A stretch of 64,000 nucleotides of DNA from Catellatospora sichuanensis (GCF_007483665.1 NZ_ML660183.1:357393-421392); one strand, 5' to 3'; shown: positions 7,779-16,353, counted from the first letter of the stretch. Numbers and translations: made by a program. Notes: generated by a model not told the origin, from the letters alone.

Positions 7779-8891
7779 ATGACGCGGTCAACTCGGCTGT
7801 TCATCATCCTCGGCGTGGTTCTGGCGCTGGTGGGCGGCGCGGCCTACGCAGCGGTCCAGGTCACCAAGGACAAAGTGGACTCGGCGATCCCGCAGGTCGA
7901 CCTGTTCGGCCCGAGCGAGGAGCCGTCGCCGTCGCCGAGCCCCAGCGCATCGCCCACTCCCCCGGCGGGCGCGGACATCAAGGGCCCGCTCAACATGCTC
8001 ATCCTCGGCCGCGACACGCGTGAGGAGCAGAAGGGCTCGGCCGCACACGGCGACGTGGTGATGATCCTGCACATCAACAAGAGCCTGACCAGCGCGTACC
8101 TCACCTCGCTGCCGCGGGATCTGCTCGTCGACATTCCGGCGTTCGCGCCGTCGCGCTTTCGCGGGGAACGCAGCAAGCTCACCCACGCCCTGACGTACGG
8201 CGCGCGCATGCCCGGCGGCAAGTACGACATCGCGCAGGGGTTCCAGTTGATGGCCAAGACGGTGAGCAAGTACACCGGCATCGCCCGCTTCGACGCCGGG
8301 GCCGTCATCTCGTTCAACGGCTACATCCGGCTCATCAACGCCCTCGACGGCATCGACATCTACGTCGACCAGAAGGTCGTGTCGATCCACCGCCGCCCCG
8401 ACGGCGTGCACCGGGCGAACTGCCGCGGCTGCGAGCACGGGTATTCCGGACCGCGCATGACCTACAACGTCGGCAACCGGCACATGGAGGGGTGGCAGGC
8501 CCTGGACTACGCGCGCCAGCGCTACCTCACCGGCAGCGACTACGCCCGCCAGCGCCACCACCGCCAGCTGCTCAAGGCCATGCTGACCAAGGCGCTCAGC
8601 GCGGACCTGCTCACCGACCCCACGAAGATGGACGACGTGCTCGGCGCGCTGGGCGAGACGTTCACCTTCGACGGCCGGGGCCGCAAACCCAGCGAGTTCG
8701 TCTACGCGCTGCGCAACATCCGCCCCGCGAACCTGACCCTGGTCGGCCTGCCCGGCAGCACCGTCATGAGCGGCGGCAGCTACCGCGGTGAGAGCCTCGG
8801 CGCCGACAAGACCACCTACTTCGCCGCCCTGCGCGCCGACAAACTCGACGCCTGGGTCAAGTCCCACCCCAAACTCGTCAACACCCGCTGA
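7779..8891 (+). CDS. LytR-CpsA-Psr (LCP) family cell-wall glycopolymer ligase
   Basis: 370 residues: a short cytoplasmic tail, one membrane helix (about 7-27), a Pro/Ser linker (about 46-66), then an extracellular LCP domain. Hallmarks are LNMLILGRDTR (the Arg binds the pyrophosphate lipid), HGDVVMILHINKS, YLTSLPRDLLVDIP and the later Arg-rich ALDYARQRYLTGSDYARQRHHR. LCP proteins transfer glycopolymers (teichoic acid, arabinogalactan and similar) from polyprenyl pyrophosphate to peptidoglycan. An extra Cys pair (CRGC near residue 210) suggests a disulphide. It is monocistronic, and an acetyltransferase follows about 100 bp later. Confidence 0.93.
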   Translation: MTRSTRLFIILGVVLALVGGAAYAAVQVTKDKVDSAIPQVDLFGPSEEPSPSPSPSASPTPPAGADIKGPLNMLILGRDTREEQKGSAAHGDVVMILHINKSLTSAYLTSLPRDLLVDIPAFAPSRFRGERSKLTHALTYGARMPGGKYDIAQGFQLMAKTVSKYTGIARFDAGAVISFNGYIRLINALDGIDIYVDQKVVSIHRRPDGVHRANCRGCEHGYSGPRMTYNVGNRHMEGWQALDYARQRYLTGSDYARQRHHRQLLKAMLTKALSADLLTDPTKMDDVLGALGETFTFDGRGRKPSEFVYALRNIRPANLTLVGLPGSTVMSGGSYRGESLGADKTTYFAALRADKLDAWVKSHPKLVNTR

Positions 8892-8997
8892 CCCGAGGAA
8901 GGGCAGCGGCGCTGCGGGGCGGGCGGTTCGGGCACGCGATAACCTGGCGGGCGATCATGCCCGGCATCGGCCGGTGCGCGCTCGGAAGGATCGGCAC

Positions 8998-9531
8998 ATG
9001 GTGGAGCAGGCGATGACCGTGCGCGCGGCGGGGCCGCAGGACGTGCCCGCGATCGTGGCGCTGGTGGAGTCGGCCTACCGCGGGGACAGCAGCCGGGCCG
9101 GGTGGACCACCGAGGCCGACATCCTGCAGGGCCAGCGCACCGACGCCGACGCGGTGGCCGCGCAGGTCGCCGACCCCGACAGCGTGGTGCTGCTGGCCGA
9201 GCGCGGCGGGGACCTGCTGGCCTGCTGCCATCTGGAGCGCCACGACGGCTACGCCCACTTCGGCATGTTCGCGGTGCGCCCGCTGCTGCAGGGCGGCGGC
9301 CTGGGTAAGACGGTGATCGCCGAGGCTGAGCGTTTCGCGGCCGACGAGTGGGGCGTGCCCGAGATGCAGATGACCGTGATCTCGGTGCGGGAGGAGCTCA
9401 TCGCCTGGTACGAACGCCGTGGTTACACGCGCACCGGGCAGCTGAGCCCCTTCCCGTACGGTGACGAGCGCTTCGGCCTGCCGCAGCGCGACGACCTGGA
9501 GTTCGAGCTGCTCGTCAAGAAGCTCGTCTAG
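8998..9531 (+). CDS. GNAT-family N-acetyltransferase
   Basis: 177 residues from ATG 8998, chosen because GGAAGGA lies 8 bp upstream and the fold starts at once (MTVRAAGPQDVPAIVALVESAYRG). The acetyl-CoA loop is FAVRPLLQGGGLGKTVIAEAE and the C-terminal signature is ELIAWYERRGYTRTGQ. The closing segment FGLPQRDDLEFELLVKKL is typical of single-domain GNATs that act on small molecules or free amino groups. The substrate is unknown. The gene ends tail to tail with, and overlaps by 4 bp, the hydrolase on the other strand. Confidence 0.85.
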   Translation: MVEQAMTVRAAGPQDVPAIVALVESAYRGDSSRAGWTTEADILQGQRTDADAVAAQVADPDSVVLLAERGGDLLACCHLERHDGYAHFGMFAVRPLLQGGGLGKTVIAEAERFAADEWGVPEMQMTVISVREELIAWYERRGYTRTGQLSPFPYGDERFGLPQRDDLEFELLVKKLV

Positions 9532-10322
9532 CCGACGAAGAACTCCTTGAGCACCGGCGCGACCGCCTCCGCCTTGAGCAGGTGCGTCTGCCCCGGCAGC
9601 GTGCGGTAGTCGGCACTCGGCAGCGTCTGCGACAGCGCCTTCGCGCCGTTGCGCATGTACACCGGGCTCTTGCCGCCGTCCATGACCAGCGCCGGCAACT
9701 GCGCGCCCGCCCAGCGGTCCACCGGCAGCGGCTTGCCGGTCCCGGTGTCGCCGAGCACCCGGAAGTCGTAGGGCAGCGTGTGCGCGACGGCCTTGAGCTT
9801 CTTGAAGTTGGGCGTCAGCCGCATGATCGCGACCACGATCCCGGGCACCCCGACGGTCTTCATGAACGTCGTGACGGCGTCGCCCCGGCGGTCCTGCGCG
9901 ATCATCGCGTCCATCTTGTCCAGGTAGTCGGCAGGCCGGGCCTCGTGCGTGCCGTCCACGATGAACGGCGGCTCGAACACGGCGAGCTTGCGGATGCCGC
10001 CCAGCCGCGCGGCGGCGTCGCAGGCCAGCACCGCGCCGGAGGAGATCCCGTACAGGTAGGCACTGCCCCCGGCCTCCTTGATCAGCGCGTCGATGTCCTC
10101 GATCTCACGCTCGACGGCGTACGGCGCGGTGTCGCCGCTGTCGCCCCGGCCGCGCCGGTCGTAGGTGTAGACGGTGTAGGAGTCGGCCAGCAGCTTCGCC
10201 AGCGGTTCGGCCGGGCCCATGGCGCGGTGGCACATGGCCCCGTCGACCAGGATCACCGCCGGGCCCTGCCCGGTCTTGCTGTACGCGATCGCGGTGCCGT
10301 CCGCGGAGACGACGGTGTTCAT
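9528..10322 (-). CDS. Alpha/beta-hydrolase
   Basis: 264 residues from ATG 10322 with AAGGAG 8 bp upstream. The alpha/beta-hydrolase core is visible: the nucleophile elbow is GISSG (Ser94) and the catalytic His is in PGQTHLLK near the C terminus. The usual HG oxyanion turn is replaced by VDGAM, and YDRRGRGDSG follows strand 4. The enzyme class (esterase, haloperoxidase-like or other) is undetermined. It is the third gene of an ArsR-SRPBCC-hydrolase operon, 20 bp behind the SRPBCC gene, so it probably acts under the same control. Confidence 0.85.
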   Translation of the reverse strand: MNTVVSADGTAIAYSKTGQGPAVILVDGAMCHRAMGPAEPLAKLLADSYTVYTYDRRGRGDSGDTAPYAVEREIEDIDALIKEAGGSAYLYGISSGAVLACDAAARLGGIRKLAVFEPPFIVDGTHEARPADYLDKMDAMIAQDRRGDAVTTFMKTVGVPGIVVAIMRLTPNFKKLKAVAHTLPYDFRVLGDTGTGKPLPVDRWAGAQLPALVMDGGKSPVYMRNGAKALSQTLPSADYRTLPGQTHLLKAEAVAPVLKEFFVG

Positions 10323-10342
10323 GGGGTGCTCCTTGTCGGTCG

Positions 10343-11086
10343 TCACGCCCGGCCCTCTGCGTAGAGGGTGTCCAGCCAGGACTGCCAGGCGGCGGATTCG
10401 TCGGTGGGGGTGAACAGGTGGTGCATGGCGACCATGGACCCGGTGAAGCCGCGCACGAAGCGGTACAGCGCGTCCGGGGTGCGCAGGGCCAGGGTGTGGG
10501 CGCTGAGGTGGTAGACCTCGCCGGTGCGGGTGACGCCGTCGACGGTGAACGCGGCCGCGTCGCCCGGCCGGGGCGCGTCCGGCAGGCCGAGCGCGCCGTG
10601 CAGCAGCCGCCAGGCGTGCGGCCAGTCGCCGACCGGCGGGCCGAACACGGTCACCGGGATGGCGGTGCGGCCGCGGAACCAGGTCAGGTATTCGGCGAGG
10701 GTCCGGAAGAACAGGGCCAGTCCCAGGCTCATCGCCTCGAACTCGTCGGCCCAGTCGTCGCCGGGCAGGAAGCCGCTGGTCACCGTGCGCAGCACGGCGC
10801 TGCCTCCGGCGCGGCCCTCGATGAGGAACTCGTATGCCACGAACCTGCCGTCGGGCGTGGGCTCCTCGCCGTACGCCAGGCGGTGTCCGGGCTCCCATGC
10901 GGTGATCGGCAGCGTCGGGGCGTACCCGCCGAAAGCCGTGCTCACCGTGCCACCCGGACCGGGCGTCACCTCGTTGCGGCCCATGAACCAGGAGTCGATG
11001 CCGGGACCGGTCGCGATGGCGTCCCAGACCTGCTCCGGAGTCGCCTCGACCGGCAGCTCCTCGGCGATCTCGAAGTCCTTGCCCAT
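10343..11086 (-). CDS. SRPBCC (AHSA1/START-like) domain protein
   Basis: 247 residues. The N-terminal half is the AHSA1-type SRPBCC fold (FEIAEELPVEATPEQVWDAIATGPGIDSWFMG, then TAWEPGHRLAYGEE). The C-terminal 100 residues extend the fold beyond the usual 150 residues of the family. Such domains have a deep hydrophobic ligand pocket. The gene starts 1 bp after the ArsR stop, with a strong GGAGGAGG inside the ArsR 3' end, so translation is coupled. ArsR-SRPBCC pairs are very common in actinobacteria, but ligand and biochemical role are generally unknown. Confidence 0.88.
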   Translation of the reverse strand: MGKDFEIAEELPVEATPEQVWDAIATGPGIDSWFMGRNEVTPGPGGTVSTAFGGYAPTLPITAWEPGHRLAYGEEPTPDGRFVAYEFLIEGRAGGSAVLRTVTSGFLPGDDWADEFEAMSLGLALFFRTLAEYLTWFRGRTAIPVTVFGPPVGDWPHAWRLLHGALGLPDAPRPGDAAAFTVDGVTRTGEVYHLSAHTLALRTPDALYRFVRGFTGSMVAMHHLFTPTDESAAWQSWLDTLYAEGRA

Positions 11087-11087
11087 G

Positions 11088-11684
11088 TCAGCCCTCCTCC
11101 GCCTGCCGGGTCACGCTCGGGTGCACGGCGATGATGATCCGGTGCTCGCGCCCGCCCTCGGCCTGCTCGTCGTGGTACTTGCCCACCAGCGCCGTGACCG
11201 CGCTCGCCAGCTCCTCGGCGAACGCGGACCGCTCGGCCGGGCCGGCGAAGCGCACGGTCCCGTCCATGGCGAACGTGGCCAGCCGCTTCTTCGCCTTGGC
11301 CGCGCCGGTGAGCAGCTCGCCGACGTCGCGCACGAGCCGGGCGGCCAGCGCCAGCAGCCAGCGCGCCGACAGCCGGTCGGGCGCGCGGCCCGGGTCGGGC
11401 TGCACCGCCGACAGCGCGATCGGCGAGATGACGTAGGACGCGGCGGTGGCCTGCAGGACGCGTTCGGTGACGTTGCCCTTGCGCCGCTCCTCGATCAGCT
11501 CGATCAGCCCGTGCCGCTCCAGCTCCCGCAGGTGGTAGTTGACCTTCTGCCGGGGCTGGCCGACCTTGGCCGCCAGCGAGGTGGCCGAGCCGGGCTCGAC
11601 CAGGGCGGCCAGCAGCCGGGCCCGGATCGGGTCCAGCGAGGCCTCGGCCGCGGCCGGGTCGTCGATCACCGCTACATCGAGCAT
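11088..11684 (-). CDS. ArsR-family winged-helix regulator
   Basis: 198 residues from ATG 11684, chosen because a promoter ends 7 bp upstream. The winged helix occupies about 15-80 (ARLLAALVEPGSATSLAAKVGQPRQKVNYHLRELERHGLIELIEER). The longer C-terminal part is a helical ligand or dimer domain, as in the ArsR regulators that precede SRPBCC genes; no metal-binding Cys cluster is seen, so metal sensing is unlikely. It is the first gene of a three-gene operon. A GACAAA-4-TTTGTC inverted repeat overlaps its -35, consistent with autorepression. Confidence 0.9.
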   Translation of the reverse strand: MLDVAVIDDPAAAEASLDPIRARLLAALVEPGSATSLAAKVGQPRQKVNYHLRELERHGLIELIEERRKGNVTERVLQATAASYVISPIALSAVQPDPGRAPDRLSARWLLALAARLVRDVGELLTGAAKAKKRLATFAMDGTVRFAGPAERSAFAEELASAVTALVGKYHDEQAEGGREHRIIIAVHPSVTRQAEEG

Positions 11685-11691
11685 GCTCCGT

Positions 11692-11720
11692 ATCCTGCTA
11701 CCGACAAATTTTTTTGTCAA
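11692..11720 (-). promoter_or_regulatory. ArsR operon promoter with operator
   Basis: On the minus strand a perfect TTGACA (11720-11715), a 17-bp spacer and CAGGAT (11697-11692) lie 7 bp before the ArsR ATG, so a leaderless mRNA is likely. The inverted repeat GACAAA-TTTT-TTTGTC at 11703-11718 overlaps the -35 and is unusually A/T-rich for this genome; it is the best ArsR operator candidate. Confidence 0.7.
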
Positions 11721-11855
11721 GCCGCGAGCAGGGCGGCTTCCCGAACCGGGCAGAGGTGACTGCCGGCCGGGCCACGAACCCGCCGAAAGTCAGAATCCCC
11801 ACAAAAGATCAGCACATCGTAGAAGTGGCGAACACGCAGCGTTAGCGTCGGTGCC

Positions 11856-12677
11856 ATGACGAACCCGATCGCCGATATCAACGTGCCGGAACTCAGCCGG
11901 CGGATCGCGGTGCTGGAGCGTCAGGAGGTCGGACGCTCCGCGCTCGACGTGTGCACCCTCACCATGGACCTGCGCCACAAGTACCGGCGCGCCCTCGTCG
12001 CCCGCGACCAGGCCGCATCGGCCCTGGTGGCGCGCGAGCGCTGGACCGCGGCCGACGTCGCCGAGGTCATCTGCGGCCACCGTGCCTGCGCCCCCCGCGC
12101 CGCGGTCATTCTGGAGTGGACCGGGCTGACGCCCGACGGCGGCACCGCGCGCGACCTGGCCGAACGCCAGCAGGTGGCGGTGCAGCTGCGCGAGCTGCTG
12201 ACGCTGGCATACGACAAGGCGCTGCGCCTGCTCCCGGCGGCCCCGGTCGACCTGAACCTGCCCGACGAGCCCACCGAACGGCTCGCCTACTGCGCGCACT
12301 GGCTGCGTTTCGTGGACGGCTACCGCGCCGCCAACGAGGCCTCGCGCATCCTGTTCGCCGCGATCCTGGCGCACCACCACGGCTGGGCTCTCCCGGACGT
12401 GGCCGCGCTGGGCGGGGTGACCACCGACGAGGTCGCCTCGGCGCTGGCCGCCGCGGAGGCCAGCCCGCCCTCCGACGCCGACAGCGGCCTGCTCGCGCAG
12501 CTGGCCCTGCTCGACCGCGTCCTGGAACACACCACCGAACGGCTGCTGGCCGTACGCGAACGCGCCCTGGCCGACAGCCTCGCCGACGGCGTCCCCGAAC
12601 GCGTCGTCGCCGCCCATATCGGCCTGCCCGCCCAGGAACGCTCCGCCGGCCACGACCTCGAGCCCTGCCCCGCGTGA
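11856..12677 (+). CDS. Hypothetical protein, mostly helical
   Basis: A 273-residue Ala-rich, mostly helical soluble protein that I do not recognise. It has no signal peptide, membrane segment or known catalytic motif. There are two helical halves: about 10-120, ending DLAERQQVAVQLRELLTLAYDKALRLLP, and about 130-250, containing EDL-like amphipathic helices and the segment GWALPDVAALGGVTTDEVASAL, which resembles a helix-turn-helix of the sigma-70 region 4 or MerR-like type. A similar short segment (RWTAADVAEVICGH) occurs near residue 60. It could be a DNA-binding or adaptor protein. An interspersed repeat begins 5 bp after its stop codon. Coding is well supported by length and composition. Confidence 0.7.
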   Translation: MTNPIADINVPELSRRIAVLERQEVGRSALDVCTLTMDLRHKYRRALVARDQAASALVARERWTAADVAEVICGHRACAPRAAVILEWTGLTPDGGTARDLAERQQVAVQLRELLTLAYDKALRLLPAAPVDLNLPDEPTERLAYCAHWLRFVDGYRAANEASRILFAAILAHHHGWALPDVAALGGVTTDEVASALAAAEASPPSDADSGLLAQLALLDRVLEHTTERLLAVRERALADSLADGVPERVVAAHIGLPAQERSAGHDLEPCPA

Positions 12678-12682
12678 CGACA

Positions 12683-12742
12683 GGAAGGGCACCGTCGGCT
12701 CGCGTCAGCGAGACGAGCAGCAGCTCTGCACACCGCCATGCG
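12683..12742. repeat. Interspersed palindromic repeat, copy 2 (long form, decayed right arm)
   Basis: It begins GGAAGGGCACC 5 bp after the preceding stop and continues into a 49-bp block (12694-12742) that matches 46 of 49 positions of 63865-63913. The block contains small hairpins CTCGC-GTCA-GCGAG and GAGC-AGCA-GCTC. The closing GAAGGTGCCC arm is not recognisable here. Confidence 0.75.
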
Positions 12743-12842
12743 GCTGCTCAGCGATCGCGGCAACGACCGCGGTCCCACGGGACGGCACCGGACGAGGCCG
12801 AGATTTTGCGCCGCCATCTCCGGCAGTGACCTGACTCACTGA

Positions 12843-12870
12843 TGTCACAAACCGCCGAACGCGCGGTGTC
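12843..12870 (+). promoter_or_regulatory. ECF41-like sigma-factor promoter
   Basis: TGTCACA (12843-12849), a 17-bp spacer and TGTC (12867-12870). From memory, the published ECF41 target is TGTCACA, about 16 bp, then CGTC. The site lies 34 bp before the oxidoreductase start and upstream of the ECF41-type sigma gene, fitting autoregulation. Confidence 0.65.
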
Positions 12871-12904
12871 TTCAGGTCGCACCTTGAAGACGAAGGAGAG
12901 GCCA

Positions 12905-14104
12905 ATGGCTGAGAGCACCAAGGTCATCGTGGTCGGCGGCGGATACGCCGGCGTGGTGGCGGCCAACCGTCTGACGCAGCGCGACGACGTGGCAGTGACC
13001 CTGATCAACCCGCGCCCGGCCTTTGTCGAGCGGATCCGCCTGCACCAGCTCGTCACCGGATCCGACGACGCGCTCGTGGACTACCGGCGGATTCTGGCCG
13101 CCCGCGTCGAGCTGGTCGTCGACACCGCGACCCGGATCGACGCGGCCGGGCGTCGCGTGACCTTGGCGAGTGGCGGCACCCTCGACTACGACTACCTGAT
13201 CTACGCCGTGGGCAGCGGATCCGCCGACCCGAGCGTGCCCGGCGCGGCCGAGCACGCCTACCCGATCGCCACGCTGGAGGAGGCGCAGCGGCTGCGGCCG
13301 GTCGTCGACGCCGCCCCGACGTCGGCCGCGCTGACCGTGGTCGGCGGCGGCTCGACCGGCATCGAAACCGCATCCGAGCTGGCAGAGCAGGGACGGAAGG
13401 TCACCCTCGTATGCGGCCGGGTGTTCGGGGCCTACCTGCATCCACATGCCCGGCGCGCGGTGGCCGAGCGGCTCACCAAGCTCGGCGTGACCGTGCTCGA
13501 AGGCCCCGGCGCGACGGTGACGGGCGTGACCCGTGCTGCGGTCCTGCTCGCCGACGGCCGCGAGCTGCCCAGCGCCGTGACCATCTGGACCGCCGGATTC
13601 GGCGTGCCGGATCTGGCCGTCCGCAGCGGGTTGAGCACGGATGCCATGGGACGCCTGCGCACCGACGAGACGCTCACGAGCGTCGACGACGTACGCGTCG
13701 TCGCGGCAGGGGACTCGGCGGCACCGTCGGACCTGCCGGTGCGGATGAGCTGCCAGTCCGCGATGCAGCTGGGCCCGCAGGCCGCCGAGACGGTGCTGAG
13801 CCGGATCGACGGCAAGCGGCCCGCCGACTTCAACGTCGGACTCTTCGGCCAGTGCATCAGCCTGGGACGCCGCGCCGGAGTCGTCCAGTACGCGAAGAAG
13901 GACGACTCCGTGACGAGGGTGTACCTGCTGGGCGGTCGGCCGATGGCGATGCTCAAGGAGGCCGTGTGCAAGAGCACCGTCTGGCAGCTGGCGCACGAGG
14001 CGCGCAAACCGGGCTCGCTCAACCTCTGGTTCAAAGACCGGCTCCGCCGGAAGTCGCTGCAGGTCAGGGCCGGTGAGTCACCGGTCGCCGCCCGGCGGTC
14101 CTGA
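12905..14104 (+). CDS. NAD(P)/FAD-dependent oxidoreductase (NDH-2-like), ECF41 partner
   Basis: 399 residues from ATG 12905 with GAAGGAGAGG upstream. Two Rossmann dinucleotide folds: the FAD motif VVGGGYAGVVAANRL (about 9-23) and the NAD(P) motif VVGGGSTGIETASELAEQG (about 141-159). A C-terminal FAD motif VRVVAAGDSAAP follows near 270. The layout resembles type II NADH dehydrogenases and AIF/FSP1-like reductases. No C-terminal amphipathic membrane anchor is obvious. It lies 12 bp upstream of an ECF41 sigma factor; ECF41 loci characteristically encode a carboxymuconolactone decarboxylase, oxidoreductase or epimerase, so this is the expected target gene. The reaction is unknown. Confidence 0.88.
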   Translation: MAESTKVIVVGGGYAGVVAANRLTQRDDVAVTLINPRPAFVERIRLHQLVTGSDDALVDYRRILAARVELVVDTATRIDAAGRRVTLASGGTLDYDYLIYAVGSGSADPSVPGAAEHAYPIATLEEAQRLRPVVDAAPTSAALTVVGGGSTGIETASELAEQGRKVTLVCGRVFGAYLHPHARRAVAERLTKLGVTVLEGPGATVTGVTRAAVLLADGRELPSAVTIWTAGFGVPDLAVRSGLSTDAMGRLRTDETLTSVDDVRVVAAGDSAAPSDLPVRMSCQSAMQLGPQAAETVLSRIDGKRPADFNVGLFGQCISLGRRAGVVQYAKKDDSVTRVYLLGGRPMAMLKEAVCKSTVWQLAHEARKPGSLNLWFKDRLRRKSLQVRAGESPVAARRS

Positions 14105-14116
14105 GGAGGTGGCCAG

Positions 14117-15013
14117 ATGAACGACCACACTGGTGACCAGGCGACCGAGGCCTTCGTCGACCACCGGAACCTGCTCTTCACCGTCGCCTACGAGATCCTC
14201 GGATCGGCGGCCGACGCGGAGGACGTGCTTCAGGAGACCTGGCTGCGGTGGGTCAAGGTCGATCTGGATCAGGTACGCGACCAGCGCGCCTACCTGATCC
14301 GGATCACCACCCGCCAGTCGCTCAACCGCCTGCGCACCATGCAGCGCCGCCGGGAGGCGTATGTCGGTCCATGGCTGCCCGAGCCGCTGCTCACCGCGCC
14401 GGACACGGCCGAGGACCTCGAGCTGGCCGAGAGCGTGTCGATGGCGATGATGCTCGTCCTCGAGACGCTCTCGCCGACCGAACGCGCCGTCTTCGTGCTG
14501 CGCGAGGCGTTCGACGTCAGCTACGACGAGATCGCGGCGGCCGTCGACAAGAGCCCGGCGGCCGTCCGCCAGATCGCACACCGCGCCCGGCAGCACGTCG
14601 ATGCCCGCCGCCCGCGCCGGATGGTGTCTGCGAGCGAGAGGTGGGCCGCGCTGGAGGCGTTCCAGCGCGCGGTCGAGACAAGCGACCTGCAGGGCCTGCT
14701 CGACGTGCTCGCGCCCGACGTGGTCGTGGTCAGCGACGGCGGCGGTCTGAAGCTGGCCGCACTGCGACCGGTCTTCGGGGCGGAGAACGCGGTCCGTCTG
14801 TTCGTCGGCAGCATGCATAAGGTCGGCGGCACCCTCACCACCGAACCGACCGTGATCAACGGCGGCCAGGCACTGGTGTTCCGCCTCGACGGGCAGATCG
14901 ACGGCGTCGCCGCACTGCGGATCGAGGACGCCCGCGTCACCGGCATCTACTACGTCCGCAACCCGGAGAAGCTGTCGCGCATCGAGGCCGAAACGCCGCT
15001 CACCCTGCGCTGA
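14117..15013 (+). CDS. ECF41-type (SigJ-like) RNA polymerase sigma factor
   Basis: 298 residues: sigma region 2 (about 10-75, AEDVLQETWLRW), region 4 (about 108-160, LSPTERAVFVLREAFDVSYDEIA) and a C-terminal SnoaL/NTF2-like extension (about 168-298). The diagnostic ECF41 blocks are present: WLPEPL at 86-91, DGGG at 207-210 and NPEKL at 282-286. In this group the extension replaces a separate anti-sigma factor and modulates activity; no anti-sigma gene is nearby. It sits in an operon with the oxidoreductase, RBS GAGGAGG. The DGGG block is followed by Leu, where Lys or Arg is more usual. Confidence 0.93.
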   Translation: MNDHTGDQATEAFVDHRNLLFTVAYEILGSAADAEDVLQETWLRWVKVDLDQVRDQRAYLIRITTRQSLNRLRTMQRRREAYVGPWLPEPLLTAPDTAEDLELAESVSMAMMLVLETLSPTERAVFVLREAFDVSYDEIAAAVDKSPAAVRQIAHRARQHVDARRPRRMVSASERWAALEAFQRAVETSDLQGLLDVLAPDVVVVSDGGGLKLAALRPVFGAENAVRLFVGSMHKVGGTLTTEPTVINGGQALVFRLDGQIDGVAALRIEDARVTGIYYVRNPEKLSRIEAETPLTLR

Positions 15014-15042
15014 GACGAACTCGGGCGACCTGACCCGAGCCG

Positions 15043-15510
15043 TCAGGGCAGCAACGGCTTCGCGTAGCAGACGCTCATCTCCCACCGGTCGTACGGCGGG
15101 TAATTGGGGATGCGGGTGAACCCGGCCCGCTCGTACACGGCGATCGCGTCGGGCTGGCGGATGCCGGTCTCCAGCTTGAACCGCCTCGCGCCGACCCGGA
15201 CCGCCAGCGCCTCGGCCTCGGGCATCAGCCGCCGGGCGATGCCGCGGCCGCGCCAGGCCGGGTCGACGTACATGCGCTTGAGCTCCGCCTCGCCGCCGTC
15301 GAGCGGCTGCACCGCGCAGCACCCGATCGCCGCGCCGTCGGCGAGCACGAGCAGGAACCGGCTCGCCTCCTGGACGGTCGGGTGCTCGAAGTCGATCTCC
15401 TCGGGATAGAGCGCGTCCAGCTCGACCCGCATCGCGCCGACCAGCGTCGCCAGCCGCCGATCCGCCGGCGACACCTCGATGATCTCCATGGTGGCGGTCT
15501 CCGTGCTCAT
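15043..15510 (-). CDS. GNAT-family N-acetyltransferase
   Basis: 155 residues. The start at ATG 15510 overlaps the TetR stop (ATGA), showing coupling. Core motif A is ELKRMYVDPAWRGRGIARRLMPEAEALA, and the C-terminal block is PDAIAVYERAGFTRIPNYPPY. This closely matches the common single-domain GNATs ending in the P-N-Y-x-x-Y signature, usually of unknown small-molecule substrate. Being translationally coupled to a TetR repressor suggests an inducible acetylation or detoxification function, which is inference. Confidence 0.88.
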   Translation of the reverse strand: MSTETATMEIIEVSPADRRLATLVGAMRVELDALYPEEIDFEHPTVQEASRFLLVLADGAAIGCCAVQPLDGGEAELKRMYVDPAWRGRGIARRLMPEAEALAVRVGARRFKLETGIRQPDAIAVYERAGFTRIPNYPPYDRWEMSVCYAKPLLP

Positions 15511-16094
15511 CGTTTCACTCCCAGCAGCAGGTCGAGATGGTTGTCGACGGCCCGGACCAGCAGGTCGGGCGGATAGAGGTCGGGCGTGGCCACCCCGCAC
15601 AGCGCCAACCCCTCCAGCAGGGCGACCAGGTTGCGGGCGCGCAGTTCCAGATCATCCGGGGGTACGCCGTACGCGTCGCGCAGAAGTCCGGTGAGCCGCC
15701 GGATCCACGACTCGTGCCGGATCACGTGCTCGGCCAGCAGCGCCGGGTCGGTGCGCGCCGCCATCAGGAAGTAGGCCCAGATGGTGGAGTTCAGCCGCCG
15801 CTCCTCGTCGAGCGGCACACCCTCCTGCAGCACGGCCCGCAGCCGCTCGCGCGGGCTGTCGAAGCCGCCCAGGGCGTCGATCCGCGCGGCCATACGCCGG
15901 TGCATGACGTCGCGGGCGTGGGTGAGCAGCGCGTTCTTGTCGCGGAAGTAGTGCGCGACGCGTCCCGTGGTGCAGCCGGCGGCGTCGGCGACCGCGCGCA
16001 GGGTCAGCCCGTCGAGCCCGTGCTCGCTGACCACCTGCCACACGGCGGCGGACAGCTGCTCGCGGCGCTCGTCGTGGTCCACCAGCCGGGGCAC
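15507..16094 (-). CDS. TetR-family repressor
   Basis: 195 residues from GTG 16094, with GAGGTG 7 bp upstream. The HTH is about residues 9-55 (QLSAAVWQVVSEHGLDGLTLRAVADAAGCTTGRVAHYFRDKNALL). The C-terminal ligand domain is of the BetI/TetR_C_6 type, with ARNLVALLEGLALCG as the typical last helices. It heads an operon with the GNAT gene. The perfect palindrome CTGTTACGTAACAG at 16117-16130, 23 bp upstream, is the likely operator. The BtrH-like gene diverges about 260 bp away and could share control. Confidence 0.92.
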   Translation of the reverse strand: MPRLVDHDERREQLSAAVWQVVSEHGLDGLTLRAVADAAGCTTGRVAHYFRDKNALLTHARDVMHRRMAARIDALGGFDSPRERLRAVLQEGVPLDEERRLNSTIWAYFLMAARTDPALLAEHVIRHESWIRRLTGLLRDAYGVPPDDLELRARNLVALLEGLALCGVATPDLYPPDLLVRAVDNHLDLLLGVKR

Positions 16095-16116
16095 ATCGCA
16101 CCTCTTTGCATCACAT

Positions 16117-16130
16117 CTGTTACGTAACAG
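16117..16130. promoter_or_regulatory. Candidate TetR operator
   Basis: Perfect 14-bp palindrome CTGTTACGTAACAG, with a further CGTTACG half-site 2 bp to the right. It lies immediately upstream of the TetR start, where autorepression sites usually are. Confidence 0.6.
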
Positions 16131-16353
16131 CCGTTACGCTATCAGCCTCGCCTGCGGACTGTCCAGGCGTTACGATGCCTGCGGCGGGCCCGTACGCCAT
16201 ACCTCCAGACCAGCGCCCCACACGCGCCGGCGACGCGGGGGCGAAGGTGACCATCTCATCGCGGGCCGGACCGCCTGTGCAGCTGAACCCTCTTCAGCGA
16301 CGGACGCGTCGCCGGTGTGGGAGGGGCGCAGCGCCGTCGCGGAGGACGCCGTC

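Noticed and set aside
8895-8915. GGAAGGGCAGCGGCGCTGCGG after the LCP stop as an eighth palindrome copy
   Set aside because: Only GGAAGGGCA matches the family; the rest forms a different small hairpin and no second arm is present.
12678-12842. Possible extra small gene between the hypothetical protein and the oxidoreductase
   Set aside because: The region is occupied by the long-form palindrome and the ECF41-like promoter, and no frame has a start with an RBS and plausible composition.
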